Translations under genes and position numbers: made by a program
Part shown: positions 1 to 8,243 of the stretch, piece after piece
Position numbering within the stretch: the first letter of the stretch is position 1
Layout of the letters: each line of letters opens with the position of its first letter
Assembly: GCA_913059105.1 (NCBI GenBank)
Contig: CAJXRL010000032.1
Coordinates: 1 to 15,585, forward strand
Length of the DNA stretch: 15,585 nucleotides
From: an uncultured Flavobacteriales bacterium
GTDB lineage: Bacteria > Bacteroidota > Bacteroidia > Flavobacteriales_E > Vicingaceae
Direction: 5' to 3'
Notes under the pieces: model-generated
The model's input: only the letters and a program-made list of their open reading frames with translations
Databases searched by the model: none
What the model was told of the DNA's origin: nothing

Positions 1-47
1 GAGATTTCTGCCTGTCTCGTGGGCTCGGAGATGTGTATAAGAGACAG
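1..47 (+). other. Nextera/Tn5 sequencing adapter (artefact)
   Basis: This is not genomic DNA. It ends with the 19-bp Tn5 mosaic end AGATGTGTATAAGAGACAG (29-47), preceded by the Nextera read-2 adapter segment GTCTCGTGGGCTCGG (14-28), an 8-base index TTCTGCCT (6-13) and the last bases of the P7 primer (GAGAT, 1-5). The index matches N703 from memory. An exact inverted copy closes the other end of the contig. Genomic sequence starts at 48. Confidence 0.97.
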
Positions 48-1094
48 GTGCAGAAACGCAATTAAGTCAGATTTTTGCTGAACGGTTAAATTCCTAGCTT
101 TCTGTCTTCCATCAATATTTGGAGAATTAGACTTTACTCCACTATTATAAAACTCAACAACTTCATCTAGAGTAGCAAAACGTCCATCGTGCATATAAGG
201 TGCTGTAAATCGCAAGTTTCGGACGGATGGAGTTTTAAACTTACCAACGTCTAATGGATTCTTAGTTATCCATGCAAGCCCTGAATCTGGGTTAACGTCC
301 AATCCGTTATTAACGAACTCATTGTTGCTCCATAAAATCTGAAAAGGTGTTCCATGACAATGAAAACAATCACCTGTTCCTTCTGCCATAAAAATATCAA
401 ATCCTCTATCTTCAGCAGGAGTAAGAGAATAATCCCCCGGTAAATTAATTCCCTCTTCAGTTTCAATAAAATATCGATCAAATTTAGAATCACCACTAAT
501 TAATGTTCGTTCAAATTGGGCGATTGCCTTAACTACTAGATTTGAATCAATGATATTGGTGCCAAATGCTTTTTCAAAAAGAGGAGGATACGAATTTGTT
601 CCTTGTAGTTTTGAAACAACATTTACCCATCTTTCTTTCATCTCAAGAAGATCTCTTACTGGGCCAAAAGCTTGTTGTTCCAAACTAGTGGCAGAACCGT
701 GCCAATTGAAACGACCAGAAGTTACAGAGCCCCAAGCTAAATTAAATAATGGCATGGCGTTTCGAATGCCTAATGTGCCTCCAACACCTTCACTTAGTGT
801 TTTGCCTTTATCATTAAAAGCCTTTTCCGGAGCATGGCATGAAGAACATGAAATGCTGTTGTCTTTTGACAACATTTTTTCAAAGAAAAGTTTCTTTCCC
901 AATGCTATTCCTTCCACTGTAAGTGGATTATCTGCAGGTATTATTGGAGAATTAATACGGTTAAAATGAGGAGGGATTTCAAGAACATACGGGGTTGGAA
1001 TGTTTGGAGGCACAACTTTATCAATAGTATCATCCTCTCGACACGAAGCCAAGAGCACCAATAGTACTAAAGTATAGTTGAGTATATGTCTCAT
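48..1094 (-). CDS. Di-heme cytochrome c peroxidase, MauG/MbnH family, lipoprotein (3' end missing)
   Basis: The reading frame is open from an ATG at 1094 to the adapter junction, 349 codons with no stop, so it is truncated by the contig end rather than by mutation. A signal peptide ends in lipobox L15-A-S-C18, followed by R-E-D-D, so a periplasmic or surface lipoprotein is expected. Two c-type heme motifs are present: CSSCH at residues 83-87 and CFHCH at 243-247. The family block TAPYMHDGRFATLDEVVEFY (298-317) supplies the usual Met/His region near the second heme. The frame ends in a QKSDLIAFL-like stretch that normally lies close to the C-terminus, so probably only some 10-20 residues are lost. 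Members are bacterial di-heme peroxidases and MauG/MbnH enzymes that use peroxide to oxidise a small molecule or a partner protein. The gene starts 4 nt after the stop of the MbnP-like gene, which points to the MbnH role (oxidising a tryptophan of its partner) over generic peroxide removal. That role is inferred; the di-heme family assignment is firm. Confidence 0.92.
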
Positions 1095-1098
1095 CGTA

Positions 1099-1911
1099 TT
1101 ACTTCTTAAAGCTAAACACGGAAGAACCATTTAAGTTTAATGCTTTTTGTGCATTGTAAATTGGCATTGTAGGTGCATTCCAAACATTAAAGTCCCAAGT
1201 AGTTGGATTTTGGAGCCATTCTTCAATGTTCATTTCAATATCAAAATTAAAGTCATTTGCAACCGAAATAGCAGAATTTGCTAAAATGACATCGAAATGA
1301 TTAGCTTCGAATGTTACTGGATTAGTATTGTCATTTCTAGCAGTTCCCATATGAATTTTAAATTCAGCAGAGGTATTGTTACTGTCTAGATAATCTCCTT
1401 CTAGTCTCATGAAATGGTAACCTCCACCTAAGTTCCCAAACATTCCCATTGAAGGCCAATTCCATCCAAGCGTATTTAAGTCAGCGTATTCTCCAGTAAT
1501 GTTATCTTCTTCGTCAAATCCAAAGGTAAAACCAACTGAACTGTATGATCCGGCAGGAATTTTACTGCTTAAAGTGTATGTTAAACTTGCAGAGTCTGAT
1601 AAGGTAACGTAATGATAACCATTATCTACAATCTTTGTTCCATCATCTTTAGTAAATGTAAGGTCGGAAATAAGATATTGTAATTTGGTAACCTTAAACT
1701 TTTGCATCATTGCATTTTCGTAAGGAAAACCTGATGTGTTCATTTGTAAGACGCTATCATTTACGTACTGAGTTAAGTTAATTATGGCAGTGTAATCTTT
1801 TACAACAATTACCACATCATCAACATCATCATCATCTTTGCACGCTGATAATGAGAACATGAAAATTGCTAATGCGCTAAATAATAATTTATTGAGGTTT
1901 ATGTTTTTCAT
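1099..1911 (-). CDS. MbnP-like copper-binding lipoprotein
   Basis: A 270-residue protein. I start it at the ATG at 1911 rather than the in-frame ATG at 1950, because only the former puts the signal peptide at the N-terminus (MKNINLNKLLFSALAIFMF..., lipobox LSAC24). K-D-D-D-D follows the cysteine directly, resembling the Bacteroidota lipoprotein surface-export signal. The mature part has the MbnP-like pattern: an early strand with NLTQYVNDSVLQM (45-57), then KLQYLISDLTF (76-86), GSYSSVGFTFGFD (121-133), a Trp-rich segment G-W150-N-W152-P, and GYHFMRLEG (164-172). His166, His187 and His205 are candidate metal ligands. In methanotrophs MbnP binds copper after MbnH converts one of its tryptophans to kynurenine, and the di-heme gene 4 nt downstream fits that pairing. 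The family call is from motif memory; the modified Trp and the copper ligands are not proven here. The low-complexity acidic stretch after the lipobox is likely a flexible linker. Confidence 0.8.
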   Translation of the reverse strand: MKNINLNKLLFSALAIFMFSLSACKDDDDVDDVVIVVKDYTAIINLTQYVNDSVLQMNTSGFPYENAMMQKFKVTKLQYLISDLTFTKDDGTKIVDNGYHYVTLSDSASLTYTLSSKIPAGSYSSVGFTFGFDEEDNITGEYADLNTLGWNWPSMGMFGNLGGGYHFMRLEGDYLDSNNTSAEFKIHMGTARNDNTNPVTFEANHFDVILANSAISVANDFNFDIEMNIEEWLQNPTTWDFNVWNAPTMPIYNAQKALNLNGSSVFSFKK

Positions 1912-2462
1912 GTTTCTAATTTTAAAAGTTAAATCAGCAGAGAACCTCATATTGTTCTACAATTGATTGTCTTTTTGTTATTAACGTTTAGGATTCCAAA
2001 AGGATGCTTTAACCGCTATTTTATTGATATAAATATTTTGTGCCGTAGGATAAAATTCGGCATTGCCTCCAGAATTCTTAAAATCTAACCTTTGCCTAGA
2101 ATCACGTCTACTGCCCTCAAAGTTAATACTAACTATGGGAAAAAGTTCGTTTATTTTCATTTTTATTGGCAGGATATGTGAGTATTAGCATTTAATCGAT
2201 TGGCAAATCTGTAGTCATTTCTATTGGTTCCGTTTATTCAATATTAAACGTCTGTTCTCGTACAGAACTTTTCAATGATTTCAAGTTTATTGATTTTGCA
2301 AGAAAGTAAGATCCAGGATTTATGTGCACTGCTAAAGAAAATGAATCCTTTGAGCATCAAAACAAAATTTATTTTGAAAAATGCCTTCATATTAAGAAAG
2401 ATAATCCTTTTAATCATCCGCTTTAAAAAGGGCTTTGTTAATTTAGGAGCAGATTTAAGAAT
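1912..2462. other. Intergenic region between the mbnP-like gene and miaA
   Basis: This 551-nt gap separates the leftward MbnP-like operon from the rightward miaA operon, so both promoters should lie here. On the minus strand a TAACTTTT (7 of 8 against TAnnTTTG) lies about 17 nt before the MbnP-like ATG, with no convincing upstream TTG. On the plus strand AGGAG at 2445-2449 precedes the miaA ATG by 13 nt, longer than ideal. One 59-codon minus-strand ORF is listed separately. A plus-strand ORF at 2275-2466 is judged spurious. No tRNA, strong hairpin or repeat was seen. Confidence 0.6.
1981..2160 (-). CDS. Possible small protein of 59 aa, or remnant of a gene end
   Basis: An ATG at 2160 opens 59 codons ending in TAA at 1981, 69 nt upstream of the MbnP-like start and on the same strand. 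The product starts MKINELFPIVSINFEG and ends YPTAQNIYINKIAVKASFW plus four residues. There is no signal peptide, transmembrane helix or Cys cluster. The last part alternates polar and hydrophobic residues as a beta strand would, so it could be the tail of a degraded beta-rich or outer-membrane protein. The frame is closed by a stop eight codons before the ATG. I do not recognise it. Position suggests co-transcription with the MbnP-like gene if it is real; chance is a serious alternative. Confidence 0.25.
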   Translation of the reverse strand: MKINELFPIVSINFEGSRRDSRQRLDFKNSGGNAEFYPTAQNIYINKIAVKASFWNPKR

Positions 2463-3374
2463 ATGAGTTTAGTTGTTATTTTAGGCCCAACTGCAGTGGG
2501 AAAAACACAATTAGCAGTGAAACTAGCCAAGAAATTGAATGGTGAAGTGATCAGTGCTGATAGTCGGCAAGTGTATAGCAATATGGACCTCGGAACGGGG
2601 AAAGACATAGAGGAATATATGATAGAGGGTTATAGCGTTGCTCATCATCTAATTGATATTAAAGAAGCCGGGGAAGCTTATAACGTATTCGATTTTCAAA
2701 GAGATTTCTACAAGGCGTACGAATCAATTATTGAAAAAGGAAAAACTGCCATTTTATGTGGCGGAACTGGCCTGTATTTGGAGGCTGCATTGGCAACAGA
2801 AAAAATGGTGGAAGTTCCTGAAAATACTGTTCTTCGAAATGAATTAGAAACAATGGGCCAAGAAGAGTTAGCCCAAAGATTAAATGACATTTCTAGCAAG
2901 CTGCACAACAGTACTGACCTTGTTTATCGAGAACGAACAGTAAGAGCGATTGAAATAGAGGAGTTTAAGTTAAGGAATACAAAAATTGAGCAAAGTCCTG
3001 TTAAACAATCGGTTGTTATTGGATTGAGAATGGGACGAGAAAAAATTCGGAGCAGAATTGCAGAGCGTCTTAAGAGTAGGTTGCAAGAAGGCATGATTGA
3101 GGAAGTTCAATTGCTATTAGAGCAAGGAGTGAGTCATGAACAATTGAATTATTATGGTTTGGAGTATCGTTTTGTTTCTAATTATATTCAAGGCAATATG
3201 AACGATAAAGAAATGTTTGATGGATTGGTTCAAGCCATACGCAGGTTTGCTAAAAAGCAAATGACCTGGTACAGAAGAATGGAAAAGAAAGGGCAGCATA
3301 TTAATTGGATAGACGCAGAAAATGAAATGAAGGTGAAGGTTCAAAATGCGTTAGAAATTATTAATAACAAGTAG
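2463..3374 (+). CDS. miaA: tRNA dimethylallyltransferase
   Basis: The 303-aa product transfers a dimethylallyl group to A37 next to the anticodon of tRNAs reading codons that begin with U (the i6A modification). The sequence shows the P-loop GPTAVGKT (8-15), the substrate motif SADSRQVY (31-38) with catalytic Asp33, GTGK (44-47), HHLIDI (61-66), CGGTGLYLEA (99-108) and the C-terminal family block with YYGLEYRF and KKQMTWYRR near residues 225-280. Length is normal for Bacteroidota. An AGGAG lies 13 nt before the ATG. The helicase-nuclease gene begins 2 nt after the TAG stop, so the two are almost certainly co-transcribed and may be translationally coupled. Nothing is missing or unusual in the catalytic residues. 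Confidence 0.95.
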   Translation: MSLVVILGPTAVGKTQLAVKLAKKLNGEVISADSRQVYSNMDLGTGKDIEEYMIEGYSVAHHLIDIKEAGEAYNVFDFQRDFYKAYESIIEKGKTAILCGGTGLYLEAALATEKMVEVPENTVLRNELETMGQEELAQRLNDISSKLHNSTDLVYRERTVRAIEIEEFKLRNTKIEQSPVKQSVVIGLRMGREKIRSRIAERLKSRLQEGMIEEVQLLLEQGVSHEQLNYYGLEYRFVSNYIQGNMNDKEMFDGLVQAIRRFAKKQMTWYRRMEKKGQHINWIDAENEMKVKVQNALEIINNK

Positions 3375-3376
3375 TT

Positions 3377-6300
3377 ATGGAAGGGAAATTAAAGGTGTAT
3401 AAATCTTCTGCTGGATCCGGGAAAACGTACACTTTAGTACAGGAGTTTTTACGCATCTGCTTAACAAGTAAAGACCTTTATGGCTTTTCAAGAATATTGG
3501 CAATTACGTTCACCAATAAAGCAACTTTTGAAATGAAGCAAAGAATATTATTGGCGTTAAAACAGATTGGAAACCAAGATGAAAAGACTCTTAATCTAAC
3601 CCAAAGCTTACAGCAAGACACGGGTCTATCAAAAGAGGCGTTGGTCTTGAAGTGCCAGCAAATTTTAACTGCTATTTTACATTCGTTTGCGGACTTTGGA
3701 ATAAGTACAATTGACAAATTCACACATCGTTTAGTTCGCACATTTGCTAAAGATTTAAGCCTTTCTCCAACCTTTAAAGTAGAACTTGATTCAACAATAG
3801 TTCTAAATGAAGTAATTGATTTATTAATAGACAAACTCGGAATTGATGAAGAGTTAACTGAGCTTTTAATACAATTTGCCTTCTCTCGAATGGAAGACGA
3901 GAAGACCTGGAAAATTGATAAAGAAATGTTCCAATTTGCGAATCAGTTTTTTCAAGAACAGTCTTATCCATATCTTAAAGAATTGAGAAAATTAGCACCA
4001 CAGGCTTATGCTGAGACACTTGATATTTATAATACGAGGTTAAAAGAATTCGAAAAAGAAATTAAAGCAATAGGCAAAGAAGCGATTGATTTAATTGTTG
4101 CTAGCGGAGTTGAGAAAGGCTCTTTTTCCAACAGCGCTGCCATCTATAATTTCTTTTATCGTTTCCAAGAATTCGATTTTTCAAAATTAAGTCCCACCAC
4201 TACAGCAGTTAAAACGGTAGAGCAAGACAAGTGGCAAGCTGGAAAATGCACAGCAGAACAAGCTTCTGTGATTGATGGGATTAAATCACAATTAGCTGAC
4301 TTTTTTCATAAAGCAGTAAATTATTACAATGAGAACATTCAGAATTACTTAGCAATTCACGAGACCTTAAAGTATTTACATTCTTTGAGTTTGTTGAATC
4401 ACATTGAAAAGCGACTCAATGAGTTCAAGAAAGAAGAAAAAGTCCTTAACATAGCGGATTTTAATCAGCTCATTTCTTCGATAGTTGAGCATGAACCAAT
4501 GCCATTTATATACGAGCGTTTGGGCGACAAATACCAACACCTTATGATTGATGAATTTCAAGATACATCTGTCTTGCAATTTTCTAATCTTTTACCGTTG
4601 GTAGAAAATTCCCTAGCTCAAGGGTTTGAGAGCCTTATTGTGGGCGATGCGAAGCAAGCAATATATCGTTTTAGAGGAGGGGAGGTGGAGCAGTTCTCAG
4701 AAATGCCACATTACATATTGCCGGAAATTCAGCAAAATGAATTGTATTTGGAACGAATGCAAACTCTTGCTATTCAATACAACCAAACAAACTTAGTAAC
4801 CAACTACCGTTCACTTGGTGAAGTCGTACAATTCAATAATGACTTTTTTGAATTTGTAAAAAACGATCCAAACCTAACCCCAAAGATCAAGACTATTTTT
4901 GATGGCCATCGCCAAGAAACGTTAAAGTCGAAAAGTGGGGGATATGTTGAAATTCAATTTGTTGAAGGGAAAAAGAAGGAGGAACGAGCGGAAGTGTATC
5001 AAGAAAATATTTTGGAGATAATTGAACGGAGTCTGAACAATGGGTATCAACTAAAAGACATAGCTATTTTAGTTCGCAAGAAGTCTCAAGGAAGAGATGC
5101 TGCTGAGTTTTTGAAGTCGAATAACATTAACGTTTTATCTAGTGAGGCACTTTTACTTGGAAACGATACTACTGTTAACTTTTTAATCCGTTTTGCCCAA
5201 TGGGTATTTCAACCTCAAATGCATTTGTACCAAAAAGAGGTCATTGAGTTTTTAGTAGAACAAAACTATCTTTCTGGTACATTGAGTGATTACTATTCAA
5301 ATCATGCAACGGGTAGCTCTTTCCAAAGTTTAATAGATGAAACAGGGCTTTCCATTAACCTGGAAAAGTTGAAATTACTTGCCTCTCATGAATTTTTTGA
5401 GGAAATAATACGCACATTCCGATTAGACAAATCCTACAATGTGTACTTGCAATTTTTGCAGGACACAGTTTTTGATTATTTTAAATCGAATAAAGGAAAT
5501 ATTCAAAGCTTTTTAGATTGGTGGGAGGAGAATCAAGAACGGTTTAGCATCTCAACTTCTGACGATACAAATGCAGTTAGCGTAATGACCATCCACAAAT
5601 CGAAAGGATTAGAATTTCCAATTTGTATTGTTCCTTTTGCTGAGCAGGAAATTTCGCAACATGGACCAATGAGAACCAATGTTGTTTGGACAAAAACGGC
5701 AGCGGAGCCAGAAGTTCAACTGCCTTATGCTTTAGTAGAATTTGGTAATAATTTGAGAGATTCTGAATTGTCGGTAGCTTATGAAGTAGAATTGGAAAAA
5801 TTGCAAATTGATTTTATGTGCGATAACTATGTTGCATTCACAAGAGCAGTGGATGCCTTATTTGTGTTAACGGCAAAATATGAGCCGCCTAAAAAGGCTT
5901 CTTCAAATCCTAGTTTGGTGAAGTTGCCACAATTGATTAATGCTTTTGTTGATCAAAAAGGGTTGGATACAAATGAAAGCAGTGTAACTTGGGGAGAGTT
6001 TTCAATAAAAGTAGCTGAAAACGAATCAAAAGATGAAGAATATCCATTAAACTACCTTTCTTCACCTTGGAGTGAGAAAATTAAAATTAGTGCAAGTAGT
6101 CAAGCTAGTTGGAAACAAAATGAGCCTATACAATACGGTATTTTAATGCACGAAATTTTAGGAGAAATAAAAAGTGTTGAGGATTTAGAAGAAGTTCTGA
6201 ATCGCTACAAAACGGATGGTTCACTGAATGAATCAGAGTTTAATACGATGGGGCAGAAGCTACACCAAATTTTGACAAATGCTAAAATTCAACCATTTTT

Positions 6301-6544
6301 CGATGCGAAGTTTGCAGTGAAGCAAGAGGCTAGTATGTTAAGCAAATCTGGGATGCTATTACGACCGGATCGAGTTGTCTACTGGGAAAACAAGACCGTT
6401 ATTCTTGATTTTAAAACAGGGGAGAAAAATGAAGCTCATCAGGAGCAAATTCGAGAGTATCAATCAGTATTAGAAGAAATAAGTTCAACTGCAGTAGAAG
6501 CATACTTGCTATATACTGAAACGGAAGAATTGGTGAAAGTCTAA
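3377..6544 (+). CDS. AddA/RecB-type ATP-dependent helicase-nuclease (UvrD superfamily)
   Basis: The 1055-aa protein is a superfamily 1 helicase fused to a C-terminal RecB-family nuclease, the arrangement of AddA and RecB, which resect double-strand breaks for recombination. Helicase motifs: Walker A SSAGSGKTYT (10-19), ITFTNKAT (43-50), DEFQD (392-396), VGDAKQAIYRFRGG (422-435), TNYRS (475-479), TIHKSKGLEF (738-747) and AFTRA (820-824). The nuclease site is complete: His925 in GILMHE, Asp998 in LRPDR, Asp1011 and Lys1013 in LDFKTG, and Q1024-x3-Y1028. There is no iron-sulfur cysteine cluster like that of AddB. The partner subunit, which should be AddB-like, is not in the window: upstream is miaA and downstream is the convergent rpe. 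The last 4 nt overlap the rpe stop on the other strand. AddA versus RecB naming is not settled by sequence alone; the helicase-nuclease class is certain. Confidence 0.93.
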   Translation: MEGKLKVYKSSAGSGKTYTLVQEFLRICLTSKDLYGFSRILAITFTNKATFEMKQRILLALKQIGNQDEKTLNLTQSLQQDTGLSKEALVLKCQQILTAILHSFADFGISTIDKFTHRLVRTFAKDLSLSPTFKVELDSTIVLNEVIDLLIDKLGIDEELTELLIQFAFSRMEDEKTWKIDKEMFQFANQFFQEQSYPYLKELRKLAPQAYAETLDIYNTRLKEFEKEIKAIGKEAIDLIVASGVEKGSFSNSAAIYNFFYRFQEFDFSKLSPTTTAVKTVEQDKWQAGKCTAEQASVIDGIKSQLADFFHKAVNYYNENIQNYLAIHETLKYLHSLSLLNHIEKRLNEFKKEEKVLNIADFNQLISSIVEHEPMPFIYERLGDKYQHLMIDEFQDTSVLQFSNLLPLVENSLAQGFESLIVGDAKQAIYRFRGGEVEQFSEMPHYILPEIQQNELYLERMQTLAIQYNQTNLVTNYRSLGEVVQFNNDFFEFVKNDPNLTPKIKTIFDGHRQETLKSKSGGYVEIQFVEGKKKEERAEVYQENILEIIERSLNNGYQLKDIAILVRKKSQGRDAAEFLKSNNINVLSSEALLLGNDTTVNFLIRFAQWVFQPQMHLYQKEVIEFLVEQNYLSGTLSDYYSNHATGSSFQSLIDETGLSINLEKLKLLASHEFFEEIIRTFRLDKSYNVYLQFLQDTVFDYFKSNKGNIQSFLDWWEENQERFSISTSDDTNAVSVMTIHKSKGLEFPICIVPFAEQEISQHGPMRTNVVWTKTAAEPEVQLPYALVEFGNNLRDSELSVAYEVELEKLQIDFMCDNYVAFTRAVDALFVLTAKYEPPKKASSNPSLVKLPQLINAFVDQKGLDTNESSVTWGEFSIKVAENESKDEEYPLNYLSSPWSEKIKISASSQASWKQNEPIQYGILMHEILGEIKSVEDLEEVLNRYKTDGSLNESEFNTMGQKLHQILTNAKIQPFFDAKFAVKQEASMLSKSGMLLRPDRVVYWENKTVILDFKTGEKNEAHQEQIREYQSVLEEISSTAVEAYLLYTETEELVKV

Positions 6545-7197
6545 CCTACCAATTCCTTCAACTCATTACAAGTCTTCTTTGGGTCTGCAGATTTAAAAAC
6601 AAAACTTCCTGCCACTAAAACATCAGCACCTGCATCTATCAATTTTTTAGCATTCGCAGAAGTAACTCCGCCGTCTATTTCAATTAGAGTAGAGGCGCTT
6701 TTATCATCAATCATTTTCCGAAGCATCCGAACCTTGTCATAGGTATTTTCTATGAATGATTGTCCGCCAAAACCTGGATTAACAGACATGATGCAAACTA
6801 AATCAATGTCATTGATTACATCTTCTAGCAAGGAAATAGGAGTGTGTGGATTTAATGCAACACCTGCTTGCATTCCTTCTGCCTTAATGGCCTGCAATGT
6901 TCTGTGAAGGTGAGGGCAAGCTTCATAGTGAACAGTAAGAATATCAGCACCAACCGCTTTGAAATCTTTGATGTAACGATCAGGGTCAACAATCATCAAA
7001 TGGACATCAAACGTTTTGGTAGAATGAGGTTTAATGGCTTTAATTACTGGCATCCCAAATGAAATATTTGGAACAAAAACTCCGTCCATAACATCAATAT
7101 GGTACCAATCGGCAGCGCTATTTTCAATTATTTCACAAGCTGATTGTAAATTAGAAAAATCTGAAGCAAGAATGGAAGGGGCAATTTTATGAGCCAT
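6541..7197 (-). CDS. rpe: Ribulose-phosphate 3-epimerase
   Basis: The 218-aa TIM-barrel enzyme interconverts ribulose 5-phosphate and xylulose 5-phosphate in the pentose phosphate pathway. All family signatures are present: APSILASDF (6-14, Ser8), HIDVMDG (33-39, with His33, Asp35 and Met37 of the metal site), VHLMI (65-69, His66), NPGFGGQSF (140-148, phosphate loop) and EIDGGV (173-178, catalytic Asp175). Length is typical. It follows rpoD by 42 nt on the same strand. A TATTTTTG at 7208-7215 resembles a promoter -7 element but lies only 10 nt from the ATG. Its TAG stop interlocks with the TAA of the convergent helicase gene. Confidence 0.97.
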   Translation of the reverse strand: MAHKIAPSILASDFSNLQSACEIIENSAADWYHIDVMDGVFVPNISFGMPVIKAIKPHSTKTFDVHLMIVDPDRYIKDFKAVGADILTVHYEACPHLHRTLQAIKAEGMQAGVALNPHTPISLLEDVINDIDLVCIMSVNPGFGGQSFIENTYDKVRMLRKMIDDKSASTLIEIDGGVTSANAKKLIDAGADVLVAGSFVFKSADPKKTCNELKELVG

Positions 7198-7239
7198 CTT
7201 TTTTTTACAAAAATAGAAGATTATAAGCTTTGAAACAGC

Positions 7240-8106
7240 TTAGCCCAAATAAGATTTCAAAATCTTTGTATGACTGTTGACTTTTAATCGTCGAACGGCT
7301 TTTTCTTTAATCTGACGCACTCTTTCTCTAGTTAAGTCGTATTTCATGCCAATTTCTTCTAAAGAGTGTGGAACGGTTCCATTTAAGCCAAAGAACATGC
7401 GCAATATTTCAGCTTCTCTTCCGGGAAGGAAAGCAAGCGATTGTTGTACTTCGTTGCAAAGCGATTCAGTTAATAGAGATTTGTCTGGGTCTGGAGTAGA
7501 GCAGTTCCGCAACAAATCATACATACTGCCGCTCTCATCATCTGAACTCAATGGAGCGTCCATAGAAATATGGCGTCTGTTGTTTTTGATTGAGCTTAAA
7601 ATGTCTTGATCAGAAATGTCAACACACGCTGCAATTTCATGCGGTAAAGGCTCTCGTTCGTATTTCTGCTCTAGTTCATTAAACACCTTGCGAACTTTAT
7701 TGATGTTGCCAATTTTATTTAATGGCAAACGAACAATTCTAGATTGTTCTGCAATGGCTTGCATAATTGATTGACGAATCCACCAAACAGCATAGGAAAT
7801 GAATTTAAATCCTCTAGTTTCGTCAAATTTTTGCGCCGCCTTAATCAATCCTAAGTTTCCTTCGTTAATTAAATCTGAAAGACCCAAACCTTGATTTTGG
7901 TATTGTTTAGCCACAGATACAACGAATCGAAGGTTTGCTTTAGTCAACTTCTCTAACGCAATAGCATCGCCTTCTCTAATCCGAATTGCCAAAGCAACTT
8001 CTTCTTCTGCAGTTATTAGCTCTACTTTGCCAATTTCTTGTAAATATCTATCTAGGGAAACTGTTTGCCGATTAGTAATGCTCTTTGAAATCTTGAGTTG
8101 TCTCAT
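7240..8106 (-). CDS. rpoD: Primary RNA polymerase sigma factor (sigma-70 group 1)
   Basis: The 288-aa sigma factor has region 1.2 (SLDRYLQEIG, 17-26), region 2 (about 55-125) with NEGNLGLIKAAQKFD, the promoter-melting GFKFISYAVWWIRQSI (99-114) and EQSRIVRLP (120-128), region 3 (about 135-215) and region 4 with the helix-turn-helix DLTRERVRQIKEKAVRRLK (257-275). It lacks region 1.1, as usual for the main sigma factor of Bacteroidota, and carries aromatic and basic residues typical of recognition of TAnnTTTG promoters. The N-terminus MRQLKI is the standard start of this family, so the ATG at 8106 is secure. Transcription probably starts within the 144 nt before it, and rpe is likely in the same transcript. 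Confidence 0.96.
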   Translation of the reverse strand: MRQLKISKSITNRQTVSLDRYLQEIGKVELITAEEEVALAIRIREGDAIALEKLTKANLRFVVSVAKQYQNQGLGLSDLINEGNLGLIKAAQKFDETRGFKFISYAVWWIRQSIMQAIAEQSRIVRLPLNKIGNINKVRKVFNELEQKYEREPLPHEIAACVDISDQDILSSIKNNRRHISMDAPLSSDDESGSMYDLLRNCSTPDPDKSLLTESLCNEVQQSLAFLPGREAEILRMFFGLNGTVPHSLEEIGMKYDLTRERVRQIKEKAVRRLKVNSHTKILKSYLG

Positions 8107-8243
8107 TCCCGTTGTTGGTTATTTGTAAGTATTGAGGTAGAATCTGTTTCTAAATATAAGAAAAAACATCATATTTTAACATTTATTGACACTATTAGCA
8201 CAATATGGGCTTAAAGTGGCATTAAAGTGTTGATTTTTGACAC

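Noticed and set aside
550..969. 139-codon plus-strand ORF
   Set aside because: It lies fully antisense to the di-heme peroxidase gene, whose heme motifs prove the other strand is coding.
1912..1950. Upstream ATG for the MbnP-like gene adding 13 residues
   Set aside because: It would put a polar and charged stretch before the lipoprotein signal peptide; the ATG at 1911 places the signal at the N-terminus.
2275..2466. 63-codon plus-strand ORF whose TGA overlaps the miaA ATG (ATGA), as in translational coupling
   Set aside because: The product is a run of Lys, Ile and Leu without a recognisable pattern, has no ribosome binding site, and looks like a chance frame in AT-rich DNA.
7208..7215. TATTTTTG as an rpe promoter
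   Set aside because: It sits 10 nt from the ATG in a low-complexity A/T run, so the match is expected by chance and would leave hardly any leader.
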